DNA from: Lutibacter sp.
GTDB lineage: Bacteria; Bacteroidota; Bacteroidia; Flavobacteriales; Flavobacteriaceae
Direction: 5' to 3'
DNA length: 8,397 bases
Assembly (NCBI GenBank): GCA_030599055.1
Contig: JAUVOS010000107.1
Location: forward strand, 1-8,397
This document shows, one piece after another, positions 1 to 5,919 of the stretch. The translations under genes were made by a program, and so were the position numbers. The number at the start of each line of letters is the position of its first letter. The stretch's first letter is position 1. The notes under the pieces are model-generated. The model was not told the origin of the DNA and did no database searches. It saw nothing but the letters and a program-made list of their open reading frames with translations.

Positions 1-74
1 ACATTATCCGTCCTAAGCATTTTTTCAAAACGCTTTAAACTCGGGTTATTTTGATCTTCATAATATAAATCCAC
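1..74 (-). CDS. N-terminal fragment of a probable TPR protein, cut by the window edge
   Basis: Only the first 24 codons are present; the rest lies left of position 1. The reading begins MDLYYEDQNNPSLKRF and continues with EKMLRTDN, with no stop. It is richer in GC than the DNA to its right, and the residues look protein-like. From memory, this opening resembles a conserved flavobacterial tetratricopeptide-repeat protein whose N-terminus contains a RFExMLxTxxV stretch; I could not check that. There is no in-frame ATG before the fragment. The candidate starts are GTG at 74 and TTG at 104, and an in-frame TAG at 108-110 limits any extension. GTG fits the likely N-terminus better. No canonical TAnnTTTG box was found upstream. 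A variant with a 3-base spacer (102-110, minus strand) would give a leader of about 27 bases and would exclude the TTG start. Family assignment is tentative. Confidence 0.5.
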   Translation of the reverse strand, partial: MDLYYEDQNNPSLKRFEKMLRTDN

Positions 75-104
75 AAGCTTGTTTCTAATAAATATACAAT
101 TCAA

Positions 105-130
105 AAACTATATTTATAAGCATATAGTTT
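105..130. repeat. 9-bp AT-rich hairpin
   Basis: AAACTATAT (105-113) and ATATAGTTT (122-130) are exact reverse complements separated by 8 bases. On the plus strand a short T-run follows (134-138). The stem contains only one GC pair, so it would be a weak terminator. On the minus strand it lies upstream of the left-edge gene and could be an operator. Function unknown. Confidence 0.4.
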
Positions 131-348
131 GGCTTTTTATTTAAGTTTAAAAATACGACAAGCTATTTATAAAACACACGTTTGTCTTGTTTGTTTTTAA
201 CAAAGTAATGAACAGTTTATTAAGGCCAGAAATTAGAGGTTAGAAGGGTAATGGTTATGTTAGACGTAAGTCCATCAATGCGCGATGCACCTATTATCTA
301 TTTTGATAATTATAAGTATCCTTTACTTTGTTTTATTGTTTGCTTAAT

Positions 349-390
349 AAATTCCAAATATCAAATCACAAATTCCAAATAAATCACAAA
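349..390. repeat. Two-unit tandem repeat, 21-bp period
   Basis: AAATTCCAAATA occurs at 349-360 and again at 370-381, each followed by a sequence containing AAATCACA. Short A/C-rich phrases of this kind are, from memory, common in intergenic DNA of Flavobacteriia. The second unit forms the left arm of the inverted repeat with 478-491. Confidence 0.6.
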
Positions 391-491
391 AGTTAAAATA
401 CAAAAAAACAAACTACTCAGATAAATTTTGTGAGTTTATATTATTCTAACATGGAGTGACAATTAAAATTTTGGATATTGTAATTTATTTG
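376..491. repeat. Imperfect long-range inverted repeat
   Basis: CAAATAAATCACAA (376-389) pairs with TTGTAATTTATTTG (478-491) at 13 of 14 positions. Outside these arms, ATCAAAT on the left has a matching ATTTGAT on the right, so pairing could extend with a gap. The loop is 88 bases. The arms are low-complexity, so this may reflect base composition rather than function. Confidence 0.45.
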
Positions 492-519
492 TTATTTGAT
501 TATTGTTATTTGTTTTTTT

Positions 520-625
520 ACTATCATATAACTAGACCACGCTATTTCTTGATACTATAAGCATCTTTAGCTTTGGTATTTTAGTTACTTTTTTATTCAA
601 AAATGTAGTTTAGTTATATGATAGT
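520..625. repeat. Exact 15-bp inverted repeat enclosing 76 bp
   Basis: ACTATCATATAACTA (520-534) is the perfect reverse complement of TAGTTATATGATAGT (611-625). The 76 bases between them have no open frame. Pairing stops at both ends of the arms, so the boundaries are sharp. The flanks share only TTT, which is not a convincing target duplication. It ends 26 bases before the recG stop codon on the downstream side of recG. It could be a tiny non-autonomous element, a 3'-end RNA fold, or chance in AT-rich DNA. Confidence 0.6.
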
Positions 626-651
626 TTTGAGGTCTTAAAAAAATCAAAACA

Positions 652-2757
652 TCAACTGATATTTGCCCATGCACCTGTCCTTCTATCAATTTCCATATAG
701 GTTTGTAGAATGTTACTGTTTTTCGATAATTCTAGGTTTGGGTCTTCTAATAAAATATCTTGTGCTGTATATCTTGCCATCTTTAAAAGATCACTATCTC
801 TAATAATATCGGCAATTTTCAAATTGAGCACACCACTTTGTTGCGTTCCCATTAAATTTCCAGGACCTCGTAGCCTCAAATCTACTTCAGCAATTTTAAA
901 TCCATCGGTGGTTTCAACCATCGTATTTAAACGTGTTTTAGCTTCGTTTGTCAATTTGTGACTCGCCATTAAAATGCAATAGCTTTGCGCTGCTCCACGT
1001 CCTACTCTGCCTCTTAGTTGATGTAACTGAGATAGTCCGAATTTTTCTGCGCTTTCAATTATCATCACACTAGCATTGGGCACATCTACACCTACTTCAA
1101 TTACGGTTGTAGCCACTAAAATTTGTGTTTCACCGGCAACGAATTGCTGCATTTCGTACTCTTTATCTTTGGGTTTCATTCGTCCATGCACAATACTTAC
1201 TTGATACTGAGGTTTTGGGAATTCACGTGAAATACTCTCATAACCATCCATTAAATCTTTGTAGTCGAAGGCATCTGATTCTTCAATTAACGGATAAACG
1301 ATATAAACTTGTCGTCCCTTTTCAATTTCTTCTCTCATAAATTGAAAGACAGACATCCTATCTTTGTCAAAGCGTAAAGCAGTTTTTATTTCCTTTCTAC
1401 CGGGTGGCAATTCGTCAATTACTGAAATATCCAAATCTCCATAGACACTCATAGCAAGCGTGCGCGGTATCGGTGTCGCTGTCATTACCAAAATATGTGG
1501 AGGCAAATTATTTTTTTTCCACATTCTTGCACGTTGGGCAACACCAAATCGATGCTGCTCATCAATAACGACCAAACCTAAGTTTTTAAATTTCACCTTG
1601 TCCTCAATTAAAGCATGTGTTCCAATAAGAATATGAAGTGCTCCACTTTCTAAAGCCTCATGAATTTCTTTTCTTTCTTTCGCTTTTGAACTACCTGTCA
1701 ACAAACGAACATTTATTGACATCTTAGAAAGCATTTTTGAAATGGCATTAAAATGCTGAATGGCTAGTATTTCTGTAGGTGCCATTATAGCCACTTGATA
1801 TGTGTTATCTAGAGCAATTAAAGCAGATAAAACTGCCACAATAGTCTTTCCTGAACCTACATCTCCTTGTAACAACCGATTCATTTGCGCGATAGAACCC
1901 AAATCTTTCCTAATTTCTTTTAAAACTCGCTTTTGTGCATCTGTCAATGAAAATGGCAAATAGTTTTTATAAAATTCATTAAAAAAAGCACCTACCTTTT
2001 CAAAAACATATCCTTTTATTTTCTTTTTCCGAATAAGATTATTTCGAAGCAACTGCAATTGTATGTAAAATAACTCTTCAAACTTTAAACGCTTTTGCGC
2101 TTTTGCCAATAATTCTTGACTTTCAGGAAAATGTACTTGAAAAAGGGCGTCATTCTTTAAGATAAGATGTTGTTGCTGTATAATTTCATCAGAGAGTGTT
2201 TCTTTAAACTTCCCCTTAAAATCAATAAATAATTGTTGAATAATTTTTTGGATAGCTCTATTAGAAACACTCCTTTTTATCAAAGTCTCAGTAGATGGAT
2301 AAACAGGTTGCAAGGCTGTTTGCAAACTTTTCTTATAATCAGTGACTAACTCCATTTCTGGATGTGGCATCGAAAAGGTATTCTTAAATAAATTGATTCT
2401 CCCAAAAATGACATAGGGCGTATCGAGTTTCAAATTTGATTTAATCCATTTAGCTCCTCGAAACCAAACCAATTCTATACTACCTGAATCATCAGAAAAA
2501 ATAGCGACTAATCTACTTCCTCTTTTTTGTTCAACCGTGTGTAAAGCTGTAATTTTTCCAATGATTTGCACTTCTGCTTTTGTATCTTGTAATTCTTTAA
2601 TTTTATAAAACTGTGTTCTATCGATATAACGATTTGGAAAAAAATTGGTTAAATCTCCTAAAGTTTTAATGCCTAGTTCTTTTTGCAAAAGATCTGCTCT
2701 AGCAGGTCCTACACCTTTTAAATAGGATATTTTTGTATGTAATGGGTTGGTGTACAT
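652..2757 (-). CDS. recG: ATP-dependent DNA helicase RecG
   Basis: RecG is a double-stranded DNA translocase that regresses stalled forks and branch-migrates Holliday junctions. The 701-residue protein has the full architecture. An N-terminal helix-hairpin-helix-like segment (KGVGPARADLL, about 14-24) is followed by the wedge/OB domain (about 60-150). The helicase core contains the Walker A motif GDVGSGKT (298-305), motif II DEQH (399-402) followed by RFG, motif III TATP (426-429), and motif VI QLRGRVGR (580-587). The C-terminal segment after about 620 carries the LRGPG and GTQQSG signatures typical of the RecG translocation motif region. Length is normal for the family and no key residue is missing. 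The ATG at 2755-2757 gives the expected N-terminus. It is transcribed away from gcvT. I found no canonical -7 box in the shared spacer and no clear terminator after its TGA stop. Confidence 0.97.
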   Translation of the reverse strand: MYTNPLHTKISYLKGVGPARADLLQKELGIKTLGDLTNFFPNRYIDRTQFYKIKELQDTKAEVQIIGKITALHTVEQKRGSRLVAIFSDDSGSIELVWFRGAKWIKSNLKLDTPYVIFGRINLFKNTFSMPHPEMELVTDYKKSLQTALQPVYPSTETLIKRSVSNRAIQKIIQQLFIDFKGKFKETLSDEIIQQQHLILKNDALFQVHFPESQELLAKAQKRLKFEELFYIQLQLLRNNLIRKKKIKGYVFEKVGAFFNEFYKNYLPFSLTDAQKRVLKEIRKDLGSIAQMNRLLQGDVGSGKTIVAVLSALIALDNTYQVAIMAPTEILAIQHFNAISKMLSKMSINVRLLTGSSKAKERKEIHEALESGALHILIGTHALIEDKVKFKNLGLVVIDEQHRFGVAQRARMWKKNNLPPHILVMTATPIPRTLAMSVYGDLDISVIDELPPGRKEIKTALRFDKDRMSVFQFMREEIEKGRQVYIVYPLIEESDAFDYKDLMDGYESISREFPKPQYQVSIVHGRMKPKDKEYEMQQFVAGETQILVATTVIEVGVDVPNASVMIIESAEKFGLSQLHQLRGRVGRGAAQSYCILMASHKLTNEAKTRLNTMVETTDGFKIAEVDLRLRGPGNLMGTQQSGVLNLKIADIIRDSDLLKMARYTAQDILLEDPNLELSKNSNILQTYMEIDRRTGAWANIS

Positions 2758-2795
2758 TATTTGATAACGAATGTAAATAAAAGGAATGGATAAAT

Positions 2796-2859
2796 GATTG
2801 TTTAATCGTTTAATTGTGGAATTGTTTAATCGAGGAATTGTGGAATCGTTTAATTGTTA
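2796..2859. repeat. Degenerate tandem array of eight 8-bp units
   Basis: Read in steps of eight, the units are GATTGTTT, AATCGTTT, AATTGTGG, AATTGTTT, AATCGAGG, AATTGTGG, AATCGTTT and AATTGTTA. The consensus is about AATYGTKK. The first four bases are nearly fixed (AATY) and position 5 is always G, while the last three are mostly TTT or TGG. The array ends 39 bases upstream of the recG start. An 8-bp period cannot be coding in one frame, which argues against a decayed gene. From memory, similar octamer strings occur in other Flavobacteriia. Confidence 0.8.
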
Positions 2860-2873
2860 ATAGATCGGAAGAC

Positions 2874-2897
2874 CTTTGCGTCTTAACGACTTTATAA
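2874..2897. repeat. Second, different octamer repeat (three units)
   Basis: CTTTGCGT, CTTAACGA and CTTTATAA follow each other directly, all starting CTT; the first two share CG at positions 6-7. The unit differs from the AATYGTKK array 14 bases to the left and is out of step with it. I recall intergenic strings with CTTTGCG and CTTAGCG units in Bacteroidota, of which this would be a decayed copy. Confidence 0.5.
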
Positions 2898-2943
2898 GAA
2901 AAATAAAACCAAAAAAAAAACCTCCAAAATCTATAAAGTATAG

Positions 2944-2951
2944 TAAATTTG
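2944..2951 (+). promoter_or_regulatory. Candidate -7 box for gcvT
   Basis: TAAATTTG matches the Bacteroidota core TAnnTTTG exactly. It would leave a leader of roughly 40 bases before the gcvT ATG. No TTG lies 17-23 bases upstream, where an A-run and C/T-rich bases are found instead, so the -33 element is missing or degenerate. Confidence 0.4.
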
Positions 2952-3000
2952 TAGTACTCAAATTCGAGTTGTTATTATAATAATTAAATTTCTTTTATAT

Positions 3001-4083
3001 ATGAAAAATACAGCATTAACTCATATACACAAAGCTTTAGGTGCCAAAATGGTTCCTTTTACCGGTTACAATATGCCCGTACAATATGAAGGTGTTACAA
3101 GCGAACATCTTGCGGTCAGAAATAGCATCGGTGTTTTCGATGTTTCCCATATGGGAGAATTCCATTTAAAAGGAAGAAATGCTTTAGCCTTGATTCAAAA
3201 AGTCACTTCAAATGATGCTTCAAAATTATATATTGGACGTATTCAGTATTCTTGTATGCCCAATGCTGATGGTGGTATCGTTGATGACTTACTTGTTTAC
3301 AGATTAGCCGACGATGAATATATGCTGGTTGTCAATGCATCTAATATGCAAAAAGATTGGGATTGGATTAGTCAACACAACGATTTAGATGTAAAAATGA
3401 TCAATTCGTCTGACGAAATGTCTTTATTGGCTATTCAAGGTCCGAACGCTGCCAAAGCCATGCAATCCTTGACAAAAGTTGATTTGGAAAACATGAAATA
3501 CTACACTTTTGAAGTAGGCACTTTTGCCGGATTAGACAATATTATCATTTCAGCAACCGGTTATACCGGAAGTGGCGGGTTTGAAATTTACATGAAGAAC
3601 GACCAAGCAGAAGCTATTTGGAAAGCTGTTTTTAAGGCAGGTGCAGCTTACGACATCAAACCCTGCGGACTAGCAGCAAGAGATACCTTACGCTTAGAAA
3701 TGGGCTTCTGTTTATATGGAAATGATATTGATGATACTACTTCGCCTATTGAAGCGGGATTGGGTTGGATAACTAAATTCACAAAAGACTTTGTCAATTC
3801 TGAAGAACTAAAAGCGCAAAAGGAAAATGGTGTTTCTCGGAAACTAGTTGGTTTTGAAATGCAAGAAAGAGCCATACCGCGTCATGATTACCCAATTGTG
3901 GACGAGAAAGGAAACAATATTGGTCGCGTTACTTCTGGAACCATGAGCCCTTCCTTAGAAAAAGGAATTGGCATGGGGTATGTCACCAAGGAGTTTAGTA
4001 AATCAGAAACGGAGATCTTTATACAAATTCGTAAAAAAACAAAAATAGCTAAAGTGGTAAAATTGCCATTTTATAAGGGATGA
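3001..4083 (+). CDS. gcvT: Aminomethyltransferase, glycine cleavage system T-protein
   Basis: The T-protein takes the aminomethyl group from lipoylated H-protein and, with tetrahydrofolate, yields 5,10-methylene-THF and ammonia in the cytoplasm. The 360-residue length is standard. Visible signatures are PFTGYNMPVQYEG (19-31), GVFDVSHMGEF (44-54), GGIVDDLLVYR (91-101) with the conserved Asp pair 95-96 at the folate/catalytic site, TGYTGSGGFEIY (186-197), and CGLAARDTLRLEMG (222-235) with the conserved Arg 228. The C-terminal barrel domain starts near 280 and contains TSGTMSPSLEKGIGMGYV (311-328). In many bacteria the 186-197 motif reads GYTGEDGFE; the SGG variant here is probably a lineage difference. 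The start fits the family. The other glycine-cleavage genes are not in the window. Its TGA lies 13 bp from the end of the converging aroQ. Confidence 0.97.
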   Translation: MKNTALTHIHKALGAKMVPFTGYNMPVQYEGVTSEHLAVRNSIGVFDVSHMGEFHLKGRNALALIQKVTSNDASKLYIGRIQYSCMPNADGGIVDDLLVYRLADDEYMLVVNASNMQKDWDWISQHNDLDVKMINSSDEMSLLAIQGPNAAKAMQSLTKVDLENMKYYTFEVGTFAGLDNIIISATGYTGSGGFEIYMKNDQAEAIWKAVFKAGAAYDIKPCGLAARDTLRLEMGFCLYGNDIDDTTSPIEAGLGWITKFTKDFVNSEELKAQKENGVSRKLVGFEMQERAIPRHDYPIVDEKGNNIGRVTSGTMSPSLEKGIGMGYVTKEFSKSETEIFIQIRKKTKIAKVVKLPFYKG

Positions 4084-4096
4084 TGTTAGCCATTAT

Positions 4097-4513
4097 CTAT
4101 CCCAAAAAACTCTTTACTGCCAACTCATAACTTTGCAAACCAAAACCAGCAATTACTCCTTTGGCATGGGAAGAAATATAGGATTTATGTCTAAATTCTT
4201 CACGTGCCCATACATTTGAAATATGCACTTCTATAACAGGAGTTTTAATAGCTTTTACAGCATCGCCAATGCCTACTGAAGTATGTGTATATGCAGCAGC
4301 ATTTAAAATAATACCATCAAACGAATAACCAATTTCTTGCAATTTGTCTATAATTTCACCTTCAATATTTGATTGAAAATGTGAAAAAATTATTTCAGGA
4401 TATTTATTTTTTAAAGAATGATAGAACACATCAAATGATTGTTTACCATAAATCTCGGATTCACGCGTACCAACTAAATTGATATTGGGACCATTTATAA
4501 TAGCTATTTTCAC
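4097..4513 (-). CDS. aroQ: Type II 3-dehydroquinate dehydratase
   Basis: AroQ dehydrates 3-dehydroquinate to 3-dehydroshikimate in the shikimate pathway and normally forms cytoplasmic dodecamers. The 138-residue protein opens with the signature NGPNINLVGTRE (7-18). By family comparison, the active-site residues are Arg17 and Tyr22 in the flexible lid, Asn71 in LNAAAYTHTS, His97 in EVHISN, and Arg108 in REEFRHKS. The start codon is GTG (4511-4513). An in-frame TAA lies immediately before it, and the next methionine codon is too far inside to keep the active site, so GTG is forced. The stop of barrel 1 is only 12 bases upstream on the same strand with no terminator between, so aroQ is probably co-transcribed with barrel 1. 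No terminator follows it before gcvT. Confidence 0.96.
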   Translation of the reverse strand: MKIAIINGPNINLVGTRESEIYGKQSFDVFYHSLKNKYPEIIFSHFQSNIEGEIIDKLQEIGYSFDGIILNAAAYTHTSVGIGDAVKAIKTPVIEVHISNVWAREEFRHKSYISSHAKGVIAGFGLQSYELAVKSFLG

Positions 4514-4525
4514 TTAATAAAAGGA

Positions 4526-5161
4526 TTATTGAAAACTAAAGCCAACGGATAATTGAATAGCTCCATTTTTTAAAGTATCAGAAATATCGGGTTGCTCTTT
4601 AAAAGTATTTAACAAACCCATATTATATCGGGCACTGATATAAAAACCAGTTTTTGTTAAATAACCCACACCGGCTGTAGCTCCAAAATCATAAGGCTGT
4701 ATTTCATCTTTAATATCAATTGAAGCAGCTTCTTTCCCCAAACTAGTAACATAAACTGTACTTGTTTCAATATTCTTAGCACTGAGAAGATAGGCGACTT
4801 GAGGTCCTGCTTCTATGGTGATTTCTTCCGTTACATAGTATTTTGCGACGATAGGCAAGGATATATATTTATAAACATAAGCTGCTTTAAAATCTTCATC
4901 TCCTGCAATATCAAATCGAGCTCCTTTAACGGAATAAAGAAGTTCAGGTTGTACAGAAAACATATCATTCAAAACAAACTCAGCAAAAACACCTAAATGC
5001 GATGATAGTTTCATTTGATTGTTCGTGAAAAATTCAGTGTCACCTGTATAAGTAATATTTGTAAGATTTGCGCCTACTTTTGGCCCAAAATAGAGGTCTT
5101 GCGCCTTTGATAATCCAACGCAAATTAAACTTAAAAAAACGGTAATGATTATTCTTTTCAT
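4526..5161 (-). CDS. Outer-membrane beta-barrel protein (barrel 1)
   Basis: This 211-residue protein has a signal peptide: positive MKR, a hydrophobic core, and likely cleavage at KA|QD after residue 20. The mature part is made of alternating beta-strand patterns typical of the OMP_b-brl_2 (often labelled PorT-like) family, probably eight strands. Family-like segments shared with its neighbours are FGPKVGANLTN (25-35), FSVQPELLYSVKGARF (68-83), YISLPIVAKYYV (99-110), IEAGPQVAYLLSAK (116-129), DFGATAGVGY (158-167) and ISARYNMGLLN (175-185). It ends GFSFQ, where the other barrels end GYxF plus M or L. Function is unknown; databases often call such proteins porins without evidence of transport. 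It lies 33 bp downstream of barrel 2 and 12 bp upstream of aroQ on the same strand, with its own -7 candidate. Confidence 0.9.
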   Translation of the reverse strand: MKRIIITVFLSLICVGLSKAQDLYFGPKVGANLTNITYTGDTEFFTNNQMKLSSHLGVFAEFVLNDMFSVQPELLYSVKGARFDIAGDEDFKAAYVYKYISLPIVAKYYVTEEITIEAGPQVAYLLSAKNIETSTVYVTSLGKEAASIDIKDEIQPYDFGATAGVGYLTKTGFYISARYNMGLLNTFKEQPDISDTLKNGAIQLSVGFSFQ

Positions 5162-5183
5162 AATAAATTGTATTTAGTTAATG

Positions 5184-5191
5184 CAAATATA
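5184..5191 (-). promoter_or_regulatory. Candidate -7 box for barrel 1
   Basis: On the minus strand this reads TATATTTG, an exact match to TAnnTTTG, in the 33-bp gap between barrels 2 and 1 and 22 bases before the barrel-1 ATG. The best upstream element is CTG rather than TTG, 23 bases away inside barrel 2. It may give barrel 1 and aroQ a promoter independent of barrel 2. Confidence 0.45.
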
Positions 5192-5194
5192 ATG

Positions 5195-5743
5195 CTACAA
5201 GAAATTATATCCTACAGAAAATTGAAAAACTTGGTTTTTCCAATCAGGGTCATCATGTATCTCTGAAATTCCCATTAAAAATCTTGCTTGTAAAAATAAA
5301 TTAACTCTTGTTTTATAGGTTAATCCTGCTACGAATAAAAAATCTGAATCACTGAGTTCTAAAGATTGATTATCTCCTCCTGATTCAGGAGTGTACTCAT
5401 CGTTAATTAGATAGGAAAACTGCCCACCTAAATCTAAACTTAAAAAATCGGAAGGATAAATCTTTACAAGTAGCGGAACCCCAATATAATCGGCTGGATA
5501 TACATCATTTTCAAACTTTATCCCTTGATTAGAGTATAAAACTTCTGTTTGAATTGAAAACAAATCAGTAAAACTCAACTCGGCCGTAACTCCAGCATGT
5601 AAAGCTACCCTCTGTTTGTATAGGTCTGTTTCCTCACCGGTAAAACTACTAAGGTTAAGACCAGTTTTCGCACCTAAATAGAAATCTTGCGCAAAGCCAA
5701 TCTGTCCAATAAAAAATGCAAATACGAGTAAAAATCTTTTCAT
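5195..5743 (-). CDS. Outer-membrane beta-barrel protein (barrel 2)
   Basis: At 182 residues this is the shortest and most divergent of the four barrels. The signal peptide (MKR, then a phenylalanine-rich core) is probably cut at FA|QD after residue 18. Family segments are LGAKTGLNLSSF (23-34), FSIQTEVLYSNQGIKF (62-77), IGVPLLVKIYP (87-97), LSLDLGGQFSYLI (101-113), FVAGLTYKTRVNLFLQARFL (137-156) and the C-terminal strand FQFSVGYNFL (173-182), which ends in the aromatic pattern recognised by the outer-membrane assembly machinery. The loop near 117-134 is acidic. Function is unknown. It is divergent from barrel 3 across 176 bp and runs in the direction of barrel 1 and aroQ. Confidence 0.88.
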   Translation of the reverse strand: MKRFLLVFAFFIGQIGFAQDFYLGAKTGLNLSSFTGEETDLYKQRVALHAGVTAELSFTDLFSIQTEVLYSNQGIKFENDVYPADYIGVPLLVKIYPSDFLSLDLGGQFSYLINDEYTPESGGDNQSLELSDSDFLFVAGLTYKTRVNLFLQARFLMGISEIHDDPDWKNQVFQFSVGYNFL

Positions 5744-5919
5744 TTTATTTAAAATTTGAGAGTTATTAGAAAACCAAATTTACAATAAATATTTTAATAT
5801 TCGCTTTTTCAACACTAATTGTAGGTTTATAAAATAGTGCTTCAAAAAGTAATGTGAATTCAGTTAAAAAAAAAAGAATATATTTGTCCTTTATTAACTT
5901 TAAAGATAATTACTTAATT
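5744..5919. promoter_or_regulatory. Divergent promoter region between barrels 2 and 3
   Basis: The 176-bp gap carries a -7 box on each strand. On the minus strand TAAATTTG (5775-5782) lies 31 bases before the barrel-2 ATG. On the plus strand TATATTTG (5879-5886) lies 33 bases before the barrel-3 ATG. The hexamer AATATT occurs twice (5788-5793 and 5796-5801) just upstream of the barrel-2 box. Neither box has a perfect TTG at 17-23 bases; the nearest barrel-2 candidate is 27 bases away. No other gene or RNA is visible. Confidence 0.55.

Larger units (their letters stand above)
75..651. other. AT-rich intergenic region with short repeats, no convincing gene
   Basis: This stretch of about 580 bases separates the left-edge gene from the recG stop codon. 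Both strands are full of stops and no reading frame looks coding. It holds a weak hairpin (105-130), short purine-rich direct repeats around TTAGA (about 229-247), a two-unit tandem repeat (349-390) whose right half pairs with 478-491, and an exact 15-bp inverted repeat (520-534 and 611-625). A 7-bp inverted repeat (624-630 and 644-650, GTTTTGA/TCAAAAC) sits just past the recG stop, but no T-tract follows it in the recG direction, so it is a poor terminator candidate. Confidence 0.7.
2758..3000. other. Divergent recG/gcvT spacer containing octamer repeats
   Basis: This 243-bp spacer holds the start regions of recG (minus) and gcvT (plus). About a third of it is short-period repeat (2796-2859 and 2874-2897), followed by an A-run at 2911-2920. 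The only good promoter core is the gcvT candidate at 2944-2951. I see no glycine-riboswitch-like fold ahead of gcvT, no RNA gene and no open frame. Confidence 0.7.

Noticed and set aside
251..382. Small plus-strand ORF of 43 codons in the left intergenic region
   Set aside because: It has no promoter or family signal, and its end runs through the low-complexity tandem repeat at 349-390.
520..625. Calling the 15-bp inverted repeat a MITE
   Set aside because: There is no convincing target-site duplication and no second copy in the window, so it is listed only as an inverted repeat.
710..1340. Plus-strand open frames inside recG, and similar antisense frames inside gcvT, barrel 1 and xerD
   Set aside because: They are antisense shadows of well-supported genes, with no start context or recognisable protein pattern.
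2862..2872. AGATCGGAAGA resembles the start of a common sequencing adapter
   Set aside because: The match stops after 11 bases and the DNA continues as native-looking repeat sequence in the recG/gcvT spacer. Chance is the simplest explanation.
2796..2897. CRISPR array
   Set aside because: The repeat units are 8 bp, contiguous and degenerate, without spacers, and no cas gene is present.
2758..3000. Glycine riboswitch ahead of gcvT
   Set aside because: No conserved tandem aptamer fold or its purine-rich core is visible; the space is occupied by octamer repeats and an A-run.
5854..5919. Upstream GTG extension of barrel 3 by 22 residues
   Set aside because: The added residues are basic and precede a complete signal peptide, and the GTG lies upstream of the -7 box at 5879-5886. 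The ATG at 5920 is the real start.
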